Assembly (NCBI RefSeq): GCF_014648275.1
Contig: NZ_BMQU01000015.1
Coordinates: 62,001-126,000 of the forward strand
Source: Pseudomonas laurentiana
Lineage (GTDB): Bacteria > Pseudomonadota > Gammaproteobacteria > Pseudomonadales > Pseudomonadaceae
Reading direction: 5' to 3'
DNA length: 64,000 nt
Part shown: positions 44,754 through 53,957 of the stretch, piece by piece
Layout of the letters: each line of letters begins with the position of its first letter
Numbering within the stretch: the stretch's first letter is position 1
Position numbers and translations under genes: made by a program
The notes under the pieces: generated by a model
Told to the model about the DNA's origin: nothing
The model's database searches: none
What the model saw: the letters and a program-made list of their open reading frames with translations, nothing else

Positions 44754-46195
44754 AGGGTAGCCTCCTTCAACAGATCGTTACGGGCCACCAGGGCGCGTTC
44801 GATGTCATCCTTTTTCAGGGTTTTTTCCAGACGTTTGAGCAGGCTGCGCGCACCGTTCTCGCCCAGGTCCAGGGCGACCCGTGCATAGGTGTAGGCCTTG
44901 ACCGGGTCATGACAGATGGCCCGGCCATAGGCGTGCAGGGTCGCCATGCGGTACCAGGCCGCGGTGGAGCCGGCTTGTGCCTGTTGCTGGAAAATCGCCA
45001 GGGCTTTTTGCTGGTCGGGTTCATCCTCGACACCCTTGCTGTAGTACTCGCCAAGCAGCAGTTGGGCATCGGGGTAGTGGCTGGCGATCAACTCGTCGAT
45101 CAGTGCTCGGGCTTTGTCCGGGTCGAGGGTGAGCCAGTTGTTGACCATGTAGAACGAGGCTTGCAGTGCCTTGGCCCGGGTTGGCTCCTGGGTCTTTACC
45201 TGATCGATCAGGCTTTGGGTTTCCTCGGCATTGTGCTCGGTCGGGTTCGAGATCATGTAGTTGGCCTTGGACACCATCGCCGGGACAAAGCCGCGCTCCA
45301 CTGCGTTGTCACGCCAGCGATGTGCCTCGGCGGTGGCAACATCGAGGGCCTCGGCCTCGGCCTTCTCCCGCGCCAGTTGCTGTGGGCTCGGTTGCGCTTT
45401 GTCCGGGCCCATGCCGTTGGCCTGGCGCTCGTAGCGGTCAGCGTCCTGTTCGGCACGGCGGACACTGGTAATGCTGTCGAGCAACGAGCCGATACGGTGA
45501 ACGATGTCCACCGGCAGCTTGGGGCGCTCGCTTTCCAGGGTTCGGGCGAACGCCGGAAAGGCCGTGTCCTGATCGTCCCCAAGGAAGCGGTAATAGCGGT
45601 CGATGGCCCGCAGGTCGACCCGCACCGCCTGTTGATAGCCTCGCTCGGCAGCAACGCGGTCGCCCTGGCGCTCGGCCAGAACGGCGCGGTACAACTCGGG
45701 GCGGCAGTTAAGCAGGCACGATTGCTCATACAGGCCAAGCACCTGCGCCGCCTCACGAGGTGGCACCAGTTCCGGGTACACCAGGAACACTTCCAGGGTC
45801 GTGCTGGCGTTACGCGGATCGAGGTTACTCGGGTAACGCGTGAGCGCCTGTTCGACCCAGGCGCGCTGGCCCTGACGCAGGCCGGGGCTACGGTCGAGCA
45901 GGCGCGCCAGTGAGGCCAGCGCCGGGACCAGCCCGCGACCGTCGGCAAAGGCCTCGTGGTACAGGCGAATCACTTCCTGGCGGCTGGCACCGTCACTGCT
46001 CGACAGCAGGTCGCCCAGCAGCAGCTTGGACGCCAGGTCACCACGCTCGGCCAGCACCCGCAGATCGGCCGTAACCTCGGCGCTGGGGTCTTTGTACAGC
46101 GCATAGCGGATTTGCTCCAGGCTCTGTCCGGCCAGTGCAGGGGCAGTGCAGGCCAGGGCTCCGAACAGCAACCAGGTGGGCGTCATCGGTTTCAT
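44750..46195 (-). CDS. algK: AlgK-like periplasmic TPR/Sel1 scaffold
   Basis: The 481-residue protein has a signal sequence and then Sel1-like helical repeats (ASKLLLGDLLSSSDGASRQEVIRLYHEAFADG; AAWYRMATLHAYGRAI...VKAYTYARVALDLG). AlgK links the inner-membrane polymerase to the AlgE pore and is a lipoprotein in P. aeruginosa. Here the cysteine lies in GALACTAP, a poor lipobox (Ala at -3, Leu at -2), and a normal cleavage site ALA-GQ follows. Lipidation is therefore uncertain. The body is divergent, and the assignment rests partly on gene position. Confidence 0.75.
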   Translation of the reverse strand: MKPMTPTWLLFGALACTAPALAGQSLEQIRYALYKDPSAEVTADLRVLAERGDLASKLLLGDLLSSSDGASRQEVIRLYHEAFADGRGLVPALASLARLLDRSPGLRQGQRAWVEQALTRYPSNLDPRNASTTLEVFLVYPELVPPREAAQVLGLYEQSCLLNCRPELYRAVLAERQGDRVAAERGYQQAVRVDLRAIDRYYRFLGDDQDTAFPAFARTLESERPKLPVDIVHRIGSLLDSITSVRRAEQDADRYERQANGMGPDKAQPSPQQLAREKAEAEALDVATAEAHRWRDNAVERGFVPAMVSKANYMISNPTEHNAEETQSLIDQVKTQEPTRAKALQASFYMVNNWLTLDPDKARALIDELIASHYPDAQLLLGEYYSKGVEDEPDQQKALAIFQQQAQAGSTAAWYRMATLHAYGRAICHDPVKAYTYARVALDLGENGARSLLKRLEKTLKKDDIERALVARNDLLKEATL

Positions 46196-46205
46196 CGCTC
46201 GACCC

Positions 46206-47354
46206 TTAGCGCGACAGCGACGGCAGACCGAGGAACAGGTCTACTGCCACCGGTTTCAGATAGGCCTGGGCTGGCAAGCGCGTGTCCGTACGGATCGTCA
46301 GGGCCAGGTTCTTGTTCAGTTCATCCACCCGCGAGTCCACCACCGTGCCGGTGAAGCGTTCGTCGAGGCCGAATACCTGCAGGTCGACCGAGGTCACCCG
46401 GGTAATGTCGGTGAGCTTGTCGAACGGCACGTTGGCGGTGACGAACAGGTCTTCGTTTTTGGGCAACAGGTGCATCAGTGGAGCCTGCTTGTAGCCGAAG
46501 CCATCAAGCGGCTTGCTTGGGAAGTACACCTGGCAGTCGCACGGGCTGTTGATCACGGTTTCGATGGTGGCGCGCCCGAGCAGGGTTTGCAGGTCGCCGG
46601 GCGACAGGTCGGCGACTGCCTTCATGTCGGCCGGGCTGGTAAAGCTGGTGGCCAGTTGCGTGGAGATACTGGCTACCGGCTCGCCGGCCTTGACCTCGGT
46701 TTGCCCCGGTTGCAGCAGGAACTTCACATAGCCGTTGTCGGGCATGCTGATGACTTGGGCATTGGCCGACACCTGGGCTTGCACGGCCGGGATGCGGAAC
46801 AACAGCAGGTAGCTTTTGTACGCGACGAAACTCAGTGCGGCGATCCCTGCCACGGTATACAGCAGGGTGCCGGTCATGGCTTTGAGACGGTCGCCAGCCG
46901 TACGCGCACTGGCATACGTGTGCTTGCGTTCCTTGATGTAGTTTTCGCGCTGCATCACATTGAACAGGCCATTGATGTCAGCGATCTCGCCGGACATGTA
47001 GGCGGTGATGATGTAGCGCAGGATGTCGCGCTTCTGTGTATCGAGGTCAACGAACTGTGCGCCGACCTCCTGGCCGCGCTGGGAAACGATCTTGACCTTG
47101 CTGTCGATGTTCAGGTCGATCTGATTCAGGCGCAGTTTGATCGAGGCGGTGTACAGGCTGCCGATTTTCAGCGGATCGGCATGAACCAGGCCTATGCCAC
47201 CCAGGGAAATGTCCTGCAGCGTGCTCTCGAATGCGGGTTGTCCCGTCGCGCTGAGCAGGACCCGGGCATTGAGTTTGGTGCGCACGTACTGACGTTCGTC
47301 AATCGCTTCATGGACCACATTGGCCGGTACTGTTGGGGTGCTGGAGTTACTCAT
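46206..47354 (-). CDS. alg44: Alg44-like c-di-GMP receptor of the polymerase
   Basis: The 382-residue protein starts with a PilZ domain whose c-di-GMP-binding residues are intact: RQYVR at residues 21-25 and DISLGG at 48-53. A single membrane helix follows near residue 150 (TVAGIAALSFVAYKSYLLLF), then a periplasmic part of membrane-fusion-protein type. Alg44 binds c-di-GMP and is needed for Alg8 polymerase activity, so production here is expected to depend on c-di-GMP. It follows alg8 by 15 bases. Confidence 0.86.
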   Translation of the reverse strand: MSNSSTPTVPANVVHEAIDERQYVRTKLNARVLLSATGQPAFESTLQDISLGGIGLVHADPLKIGSLYTASIKLRLNQIDLNIDSKVKIVSQRGQEVGAQFVDLDTQKRDILRYIITAYMSGEIADINGLFNVMQRENYIKERKHTYASARTAGDRLKAMTGTLLYTVAGIAALSFVAYKSYLLLFRIPAVQAQVSANAQVISMPDNGYVKFLLQPGQTEVKAGEPVASISTQLATSFTSPADMKAVADLSPGDLQTLLGRATIETVINSPCDCQVYFPSKPLDGFGYKQAPLMHLLPKNEDLFVTANVPFDKLTDITRVTSVDLQVFGLDERFTGTVVDSRVDELNKNLALTIRTDTRLPAQAYLKPVAVDLFLGLPSLSR

Positions 47355-47369
47355 GACAGGCGCCTTTCC

Positions 47370-48902
47370 TTAACGTTGCGTGAGTTCGAGAAGAACCGAG
47401 ATGACCCCGAAGAAGATCGCGATGGAAGAAAACAGCATCGCCTTGGAGGACCAGCGGTTCAGGGCCGCATCGAAGTTGACGCGGCCGTTGCTCAATGTGG
47501 TTTTCTGTCGGGTCCAGCGTTGTTGGTCCATGTGGAACATTGCGTAAACCTTCATCACCGAGCCGACGATCTGGTTGTAATAGAGAACGAAGGGGTACAC
47601 CGGGCTGACCGGGTGCCCGGCGAACAGGAACATCACCGTGACCAGGGTGCGCGACAGCAGTACCCAGAACAGGTACACCAGCAGGTACTGAATGCCGAAC
47701 ACCAGGCCGGCCACCACCGATGCGGTCAGGCCCATCAGGCACGTCCACATCGATACCCGCTGATCCAGCAGCACATACAGGGTGAACAGCCCCAGCCGCG
47801 CACGACCCAGCAGGTGGGTTGCGCGAAAATTCTGCCGTAGCGAGTTGCCGTACCAGCGGAACATCAGTTGCCGGGTTGCGCGCCAGAAGCTGTTATCTGG
47901 CGGATGCTCCACGGTCAGGGTGTTGCTGTCGGGCACGTAGAAGGTGTCCCAGCCAGCGCGCATCAGGCTCAACCAGGATGACTTGTCGTCACCGGTGAGG
48001 AACTGGAAGCGGCCCAGGCGCCAATGTTCGAGGAAGTCGGCCTCGACATCCCTGATGAACTCGGGGTCGGTCATCACGCTGGCGCGGAAGAACGACAGCC
48101 GCCCGGTGAGGGTCAGCACCCGATGCGACAGGGCCATCGAGCACATATTGATGTGCCGTTGAACAAAGCGCATCGAGTGCCATTCGCGCATCAGGCGGCT
48201 GCCCTCGACCTCGCAGAACTCGTTGGTGGTCAGGCCACCGACATTGGGCAGGTAGGCAAACAGCTTGACCGCGCGTTCGACACAGCCAGGCAGCATCATG
48301 GTGTCGCCATCGACCACGCCGACCACCGAGTCTTCCATGGGCATCTGCCGCGACAGTGCGCGAAAGGCATGCGCCAGGCCATCACGTTTACCGGTGCCCC
48401 GGGCGCGGACGATTACCAGCTTGATGTCGTCGCGGTCCTTGACCTCGTTGCGCATGATGTCCTTGATAAAGTGCTCGTCGCCTTTCTCGACGATCGAGGC
48501 AATCACCGTGCACGGGACCTTGAGCCGTTGCACTTCCTGAAACACCGACTGGTAGACCTTGAAGGTGGTGTGGGTCGGAATGCGGAAGCTGGTGACCACC
48601 ATGAACAGGTGGGCGGGCAGTGCCGCATCGCCCATGCGCTCGACGGCCTTGCGAATGCGTGGAAACTTCCAATGCAGGAAGTACATGCCGCGCAGGTAGT
48701 GGACAATGGCGTTGCCATAGCGCCACAGGCCCAGCGTACCGATGACGAAAATGAACAGGTGGTGGTCAGGGTCGAGGTACTGCGGCGCGATCATTTCCGA
48801 GGCCAGCGCGATGAGGCCGAACAGGCAGGCCCAGGCACAGAAACGTGCGCTGGCCCTGAGCGTGTTCGATTGACCTGCAGGCTGGCCTGAGTGTCGTTCC
48901 AT
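47370..48902 (-). CDS. alg8: Alg8-like glycosyltransferase, polymannuronate synthase
   Basis: The 510-residue family 2 glycosyltransferase has membrane helices at the start (CAWACLFGLIALASEMI) and end, and a cytosolic catalytic domain with VVGVVDGDTMML (DxD-type metal site), the acidic pair in TGDDKSSW, and a RHINMCSMALSHRV segment. It polymerises GDP-mannuronic acid, supplied by AlgD. AAGGAG stands before the ATG at 48902. The 138-base gap to algD holds only a small hairpin (48961-48975, GCCCGC-AGG-GCGGGC). Confidence 0.86.
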   Translation of the reverse strand: MERHSGQPAGQSNTLRASARFCAWACLFGLIALASEMIAPQYLDPDHHLFIFVIGTLGLWRYGNAIVHYLRGMYFLHWKFPRIRKAVERMGDAALPAHLFMVVTSFRIPTHTTFKVYQSVFQEVQRLKVPCTVIASIVEKGDEHFIKDIMRNEVKDRDDIKLVIVRARGTGKRDGLAHAFRALSRQMPMEDSVVGVVDGDTMMLPGCVERAVKLFAYLPNVGGLTTNEFCEVEGSRLMREWHSMRFVQRHINMCSMALSHRVLTLTGRLSFFRASVMTDPEFIRDVEADFLEHWRLGRFQFLTGDDKSSWLSLMRAGWDTFYVPDSNTLTVEHPPDNSFWRATRQLMFRWYGNSLRQNFRATHLLGRARLGLFTLYVLLDQRVSMWTCLMGLTASVVAGLVFGIQYLLVYLFWVLLSRTLVTVMFLFAGHPVSPVYPFVLYYNQIVGSVMKVYAMFHMDQQRWTRQKTTLSNGRVNFDAALNRWSSKAMLFSSIAIFFGVISVLLELTQR

Positions 48903-49040
48903 GTTGCCGTTTCTCCTTGTTGATGGCGGCACCCGTCATTGACGCGGCTGCACGTCGCCGGCCCGCAGGGCGGGCAGACGCTGGCAGGTCATGTCAATGG
49001 ATGATCGGGGCCGCGTGCTCTCTTGGTGGAGCGTTCAGGC

Positions 49041-50348
49041 TTACCAGCAGATTCCTTCGCGGGAGGCATCGCTGGTATGCGGCATGAAGCCCACCAGGTC
49101 GACGATCTGCTTGTTGTCGTCTCTTTCCAGTGCCTGGGCGAAACGACTGTCGTTGTTGCCGAGAACGATCACGTCCGAGTGGTCGATCACCTGCTGCAAG
49201 TCGTTGCAGAGCAGTGAGGAGACGTGCGGGATTTTTCCTTCGATGTAATCGCGGTTGGCCCCGAACACCCGTGCGTACTCGACATTGGCATCGTAGATGC
49301 GCAGGTCATAACCTTTGCCGATCAGCATCTCGGCCAGTTCCACCAATGGGCTTTCACGCAGGTCATCGCTACCGGCCTTGAAACTCAAACCGAGCAGTCC
49401 GATACGACGCTTGTCGAACCCGGTCACCAGGTCGAATGCGTTTTGTACCTGGCTACGGTTGCTGGCCATGATCGAGGCCAGCAGTGGGTGTTCGACGTCC
49501 AGCTGGCCGGCGCGGTAGGTGAGGGCGCGCACATCCTTGGGCAGGCACGAGCCGCCAAAGGCAAAACCAGGGCGCAGGTAGTAGCGTGACAGGTTGAGTT
49601 TGTGGTCCTGGCAGACCACATCCATCACTTCACGACCATCCACGCCCGAGGCTTTGGCGATGTTGCCGATCTCGTTGGCAAAGCTGACCTTGGTCGCATG
49701 CCAGACGTTGCAGGTGTACTTGATCATCTCTGCGACTTCGATCGACTTGCGAATCACCGGTGCGTCCAGACCCTCGTACAGCGACTGCAACAGATCACCG
49801 GACTGGCTGTCGAGCTCACCGATGACGGTCATTGCCGGGAAGTCGTAGTCTTTGATGGCCGTACTTTCGCGGAGGAACTCCGGGTTCACTGCGACGCCGA
49901 AGTCGACACCGGCACGTTTGCCGGATGTGGCTTCGAGCAGCGGGATGACCACAGTGTTCACCGTGCCGGGCAGCACGGTGCTGCGCACCACGACGGTATG
50001 CCGGGAAGGCTTGTCACGCAGCGCTTCACCGATCTGGCGGCACACCGCCTCCATGTAGACCAGGTCCAGGTCGCCGTTTTTCTTGCTTGGTGTGCCAACG
50101 CAGAGCAGCGAAAGATCGGTGTCCAGCACAGCGCCTTGAACATCCGTCGTGCCATGCAGAAGCCCTTTGCGTAGCCCCTCCTGCAGCAACGCCTCCAGGT
50201 CGGGCTCAACAATAGGTGATTTGCCCTGGTTGATCATCTCGATCTTGGCCTGGGAAATATCGACGCCGATCACCTGATGTCCGCGGGCCGAAAGGCAACC
50301 GGCGCAGACAGCTCCAACATAACCCAATCCAAAAATACTGATTCGCAT
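49041..50348 (-). CDS. algD: GDP-mannose 6-dehydrogenase
   Basis: The 435-residue protein is very close to AlgD of P. aeruginosa throughout, for instance FGLGYVGAVCAGCLSARGH (NAD fold), NQGKSPIVEP, the catalytic cysteine in FGGSCLPKDVRAL, and the end PHTSDASREGICW. It oxidises GDP-mannose to GDP-mannuronic acid in two steps, the committed step of the pathway. GDP-mannose supply is not encoded here, since algA is absent. It heads the 11-gene operon, with GAGGGAACT before the ATG, and matches epmD of the P. alkylphenolia epm cluster by position. Confidence 0.95.
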   Translation of the reverse strand: MRISIFGLGYVGAVCAGCLSARGHQVIGVDISQAKIEMINQGKSPIVEPDLEALLQEGLRKGLLHGTTDVQGAVLDTDLSLLCVGTPSKKNGDLDLVYMEAVCRQIGEALRDKPSRHTVVVRSTVLPGTVNTVVIPLLEATSGKRAGVDFGVAVNPEFLRESTAIKDYDFPAMTVIGELDSQSGDLLQSLYEGLDAPVIRKSIEVAEMIKYTCNVWHATKVSFANEIGNIAKASGVDGREVMDVVCQDHKLNLSRYYLRPGFAFGGSCLPKDVRALTYRAGQLDVEHPLLASIMASNRSQVQNAFDLVTGFDKRRIGLLGLSFKAGSDDLRESPLVELAEMLIGKGYDLRIYDANVEYARVFGANRDYIEGKIPHVSSLLCNDLQQVIDHSDVIVLGNNDSRFAQALERDDNKQIVDLVGFMPHTSDASREGICW

Positions 50349-51015
50349 AGTTCCCTCTTCCCCGGTTCATCAGATGACCCAGGATAGTTAGTTAGACGTG
50401 TTTATAGGGCGGCAGGCGCACGCTGACAGCCAGCGCAACGTTGTACAGCGCAGGTGGTTTTTCTGTTTTTTTTACATCCTATAGGACGACTTTTAATCGT
50501 TGCAAGACGTTGATACTTGATAAGTTGCTAAACGTTGAAATTAACGTGGTTAAGTTTAAAAAACTGTTATAAAACAATGACTTAAAGTTTGATGTAAGTT
50601 AGGCGTCAAAAAACCGAATGCTTATTTGTGGTGATTTTTCTGGCGCCAAAATACAGCCATTGTGCGTTTTTAGCCTTGATTTCCCGGATCTTGTTCATTT
50701 TTTTGGCGCAGGTGTACACGCTGTGCCGGTCGCCGAAGTTTGGGTGTTTTAGTGTGTGATGGAAAAATGCCAGCAATGCATGGCTATAACTTTCAATGGC
50801 CTGCAGTGTGGTCGTGATATTGAACTTTTATAGGGCGGACAATAACGTTAAGCCGGTTGTGCCTATCGGCGGATATGGCCTGTCTTGCGTGACGCTGCCG
50901 AAGGTTGGCTTGTATTGCGTGCAGCATCGCGTGCATAGTTTGGGTGCTGTTTCGTTACCTACTGTTGTTTTCAGGGAACACCCTTGGGGTGTCGTGTAAG
51001 GGATTGTGTATTCAG
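50349..51015. other. Long AT-rich regulatory region of the exopolysaccharide operon
   Basis: This 667-bp gap between algD and the XRE gene holds no supported gene. It is far richer in A and T than the flanks. It contains the palindrome TCCTATAGGA at 50477-50486, two copies of TTTATAGGGCGG at 50401-50412 and 50827-50838, and repeated ACGTTGA around 50510-50540. No AlgU-type promoter pair is visible for algD. The length and the repeats fit a complex promoter with distant regulator sites, as at algD of P. aeruginosa. Confidence 0.5.
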
Positions 51016-51381
51016 ATGACTGGAATCGGTTCGCGTATCAGGGAAGAAAGAGAACGGCTCAGGCTGACTCAGCGGGCTTTTGGCGACATCGGTGGCGTCG
51101 AGCCCAACGCACAGGGCAAGTACGAGAGTGGCGAGCGCACCCCCAAGCTGGATTACCTGGCTGCAGTGGCGGGGCGGGGAGTCGATGCCTTGTATGTGCT
51201 CAGCGGGGTGCATACCCCGGTGGCGGCCACCGGCTTGTCGCCGGCTGAAGGCCAGTTGCTCGACTGCTATCGTGCATTGCCGCAGGCTGATCAGGAGGCT
51301 GTGGCGCAGTTGCTGCACAGCTTGTCCAGGGGCATGCAGCGACCTGTGGTGGGTGTAAGGAAATTGACGTCGGTATCATGA
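51016..51381 (+). CDS. XRE family transcriptional regulator
   Basis: The 121-residue protein has an N-terminal Cro/CI helix-turn-helix (IGSRIREERERLRLTQRAFG, then GKYESGERTPKLDYLAAVAG) and a short C-terminal helical tail. The start at 51016 (MTGIGSR) is chosen because it places the HTH as usual; the ribosome binding site is weak. It stands between the exopolysaccharide operon (divergent) and gacA (same direction, 79 bases). Either neighbour could be a target, but nothing shows this. Confidence 0.8.
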   Translation: MTGIGSRIREERERLRLTQRAFGDIGGVEPNAQGKYESGERTPKLDYLAAVAGRGVDALYVLSGVHTPVAATGLSPAEGQLLDCYRALPQADQEAVAQLLHSLSRGMQRPVVGVRKLTSVS

Positions 51382-51411
51382 CGCTTTCCGTTAGGATTCG
51401 TGCCGGGTTTT

Positions 51412-51440
51412 TTGTTAAAGTGGCGGGATCCAATTTAAGA
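51412..51440 (+). promoter_or_regulatory. Candidate sigma70 promoter of gacA
   Basis: TTGTTA, 17 bases, then TTAAGA, 20 bases before the TTG start of gacA. The spacing is right and the -10 is moderate. Readthrough from the XRE gene is also possible. Confidence 0.35.
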
Positions 51441-51460
51441 CCGTAACGCGAGGTGTCAGC

Positions 51461-52099
51461 TTGATTAGGGTCCTGGTGGTCGATGATCACGATCTGGTGC
51501 GTACAGGCATTACCCGGATGCTGGCTGATATCGACGGTCTGCAGGTGGTCGGCGAGGCGGATTCGGGCGAGGCTTCATTGAAGGTCGCGCGTGAACTCAA
51601 GCCGGATGTCGTCTTGATGGACGTCAAGATGCCGGGGATCGGCGGCCTGGAAGCCACTCGCAAGTTGCTGCGCAGCCATCCGGATGTGAAGGTGGTGGCC
51701 GTTACGGTCTGTGAAGAAGACCCGTTCCCGACGCGCCTGCTTCAGGCGGGCGCTGCTGGCTACCTGACCAAGGGCGCCGGGCTGGATGAAATGGTGCAGG
51801 CCATACGCATGGTGTTTGCCGGGCAGCGTTATATCAGCCCGCAGATCGCCCAGCAGCTTGCGCTCAAGCCTTTCCAGCCACAGGGCTCGCCTTTTGACGC
51901 CTTGTCGGAACGTGAGATCCAGATTGCGCTGATGATCGTTGGTTGCCAGAAGGTGCAGATCATTTCCGACAAGCTGTGCTTGTCGCCGAAAACCGTGAAC
52001 ACGTACCGTTACCGTATCTTTGAAAAGCTTTCGGTCACCAGCGATGTGGAACTCACCTTGCTGGCGGTCCGTCACGGCATGGTCGACGCCAACCTCTGA
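51461..52099 (+). CDS. gacA: Response regulator GacA
   Basis: The 212-residue regulator has a receiver domain with the acidic pair DDHD, the phosphorylated Asp in [13 protein letters not shown] and the Lys of YLTKGAG, and a LuxR-type HTH ([33 protein letters not shown]). It responds to GacS and drives the small RNAs that titrate RsmA/RsmE, controlling secondary metabolism and biofilm. The start codon is TTG at 51461, as known for Pseudomonas gacA. It is followed by uvrC after 2 bases, the standard order in gamma-proteobacteria. Confidence 0.96.
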   Translation: MIRVLVVDDHDLVRTGITRMLADIDGLQVVGEADSGEASLKVARELKPDVVLMDVKMPGIGGLEATRKLLRSHPDVKVVAVTVCEEDPFPTRLLQAGAAGYLTKGAGLDEMVQAIRMVFAGQRYISPQIAQQLALKPFQPQGSPFDALSEREIQIALMIVGCQKVQIISDKLCLSPKTVNTYRYRIFEKLSVTSDVELTLLAVRHGMVDANL

Positions 52100-52101
52100 A
52101 C

Positions 52102-53925
52102 ATGATCCCTGTTTTTGACTCAAGCGCCTTCCTCGCGACCTGCAGTGGTCGCCCGGGCGTCTATCGCATGTTCGACGAGGACGCGCGCCTGCTTTATGTG
52201 GGCAAGGCGAAGAACCTCAAAAAGCGCTTGGCCAGCTATTTCCGCAAGACCGGTCTTGCGCCGAAAACGGCAGCGCTGGTGGGCAAGATCGCCCAAGTGG
52301 AAACCACCATTACCGCCAACGAGACTGAGGCGCTGCTGCTGGAGCAGACGCTGATCAAGGAATGGCGACCGCCTTACAACATCCTGCTGCGTGACGACAA
52401 ATCCTACCCCTATGTCGTGCTTTCCGAGGGTGACTACCCGCGCTTGGGTATTCACCGTGGTGCCAAGAAGGCCAAGGGCAAGTACTTCGGGCCCTATCCC
52501 AGCGCGGGCGCTATCCGCGAGAGCCTGAACCTGCTGCAGAAAACCTTCCTGGTGCGCCAGTGCGAAGACAGCTATTACAGCAACCGCACGCGACCCTGCC
52601 TGCAATATCAGATCAAACGCTGCAAGGCACCCTGTGTGGGCCTGGTCGAGCCGCAGGTGTATGCCGAAGATGTCCGTCACTCGGTGATGTTCCTGGAAGG
52701 GCGCAGCCACCAACTGACCGATGAGTTGAGTGCGGCCATGGAGCGTGCAGCCATGGCCCTGGAGTTCGAGCGGGCAGCCGAGCTACGTGACCAGATCGCC
52801 TTGCTGCGTCGGGTCCAGGACCAGCAAAGCATGGAAGGCGGTAGTGGTGACGTTGATGTGGTGGCTGCGTTCGTCAACCCGGGTGGTGCCTGCGTACACC
52901 TGATCAGTGTGCGTGGCGGGCGGGTACTGGGCAGCAAGAACTTCTTTCCGCAGGTGGGTATTGAAGAGGACGTGGCCGAAGTCATGGCCGCGTTTCTCTC
53001 GCAGTATTATGTGGGGAACCCTGAACGCGACCTGCCGGGCGAGTTGATCGTCAACGTGGTGCATGAGGACTTCGAGGCGATCACCGCCGCGATCCATAGC
53101 CTGCGTGGCCGCGAGTTGAGCATCAGCCACCGGGTGCGCGGCACGCGCGCGCGCTGGCAGCAACTGGCGGTTACCAACGCCGAACAGGCGCTGATGGCGC
53201 GCTTGGCCAACCGCCAGCACATGGCGGCGCGATTTGAAGCACTGGCTCAGGTGCTCAAGCTCGACGAGATCCCTCAGCGACTGGAATGCTATGACATCAG
53301 TCACTCCAGCGGTGAGGCGACCGTGGCGTCCTGCGTGGTGTTCGGGCCGGAAGGCCCGCTCAAGTCGGATTACCGTCGCTACAACATTGAAGGCGTGACG
53401 GCTGGCGACGACTATGCGGCCATGCACCAGGCGTTGACCCGACGCTTTGCCCGGCTCAAGGAAGGCGAGGGTAAGCTGCCCGATATCCTGCTGGTGGACG
53501 GCGGCAAGGGCCAACTGAACATGGCTCGGGATGTACTGCAGGAACTGGCCGTACCCGAGCTGATTCTGCTGGGCGTGGCCAAGGGCGTTACGCGCAAGGC
53601 TGGCTTTGAAACCCTTTACCTGAATGATGCCGCCCACGAGTTCACGTTGCGCGGGGATTCACCGGCGTTGCACCTGATCCAGCAGATTCGCGACGAGGCC
53701 CACCGGTTTGCCATTACCGGCCACCGTGCCCGACGCGGCAAGGCGCGGCGTACCTCCAGCCTTGAAGGTGTTGCCGGGGTAGGGCCCAAGCGTCGTCGCG
53801 ACCTGCTCAAGCACTTCGGTGGCTTGCAGGAATTGACCCGTGCCAGCGTAGAAGAAATCGCCAAAGCGCCCGGAATCAGTAAAAAGCTTGCTGAGTCGAT
53901 TTATGACAGCCTGCATAGCGAGTAG
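52102..53925 (+). CDS. uvrC: UvrABC system protein C
   Basis: The 607-residue nuclease has the N-terminal GIY-YIG domain ([20 protein letters not shown]), the UVR motif ([18 protein letters not shown], about residue 215), an RNase H-like domain in the middle ([27 protein letters not shown]), and C-terminal helix-hairpin-helix repeats ([19 protein letters not shown]). It makes both incisions in nucleotide excision repair together with UvrA and UvrB. It follows gacA closely and shares its transcript. Confidence 0.97.
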   Translation: MIPVFDSSAFLATCSGRPGVYRMFDEDARLLYVGKAKNLKKRLASYFRKTGLAPKTAALVGKIAQVETTITANETEALLLEQTLIKEWRPPYNILLRDDKSYPYVVLSEGDYPRLGIHRGAKKAKGKYFGPYPSAGAIRESLNLLQKTFLVRQCEDSYYSNRTRPCLQYQIKRCKAPCVGLVEPQVYAEDVRHSVMFLEGRSHQLTDELSAAMERAAMALEFERAAELRDQIALLRRVQDQQSMEGGSGDVDVVAAFVNPGGACVHLISVRGGRVLGSKNFFPQVGIEEDVAEVMAAFLSQYYVGNPERDLPGELIVNVVHEDFEAITAAIHSLRGRELSISHRVRGTRARWQQLAVTNAEQALMARLANRQHMAARFEALAQVLKLDEIPQRLECYDISHSSGEATVASCVVFGPEGPLKSDYRRYNIEGVTAGDDYAAMHQALTRRFARLKEGEGKLPDILLVDGGKGQLNMARDVLQELAVPELILLGVAKGVTRKAGFETLYLNDAAHEFTLRGDSPALHLIQQIRDEAHRFAITGHRARRGKARRTSSLEGVAGVGPKRRRDLLKHFGGLQELTRASVEEIAKAPGISKKLAESIYDSLHSE

Positions 53926-53957
53926 AATGCCCGCTCACTTTGCAGCCAGTTGTGCCG

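Noticed and set aside
46146-47840. Open frame of 564 codons on the plus strand across alg44 and alg8.
   Set aside because: The frame is the antisense shadow of two clearly recognised genes and its product has no recognisable fold.
50822-50827. GAACTT as the -35 element of an AlgU promoter for the exopolysaccharide operon.
   Set aside because: It lies on the strand opposite to algD and has no matching -10 at the right distance.
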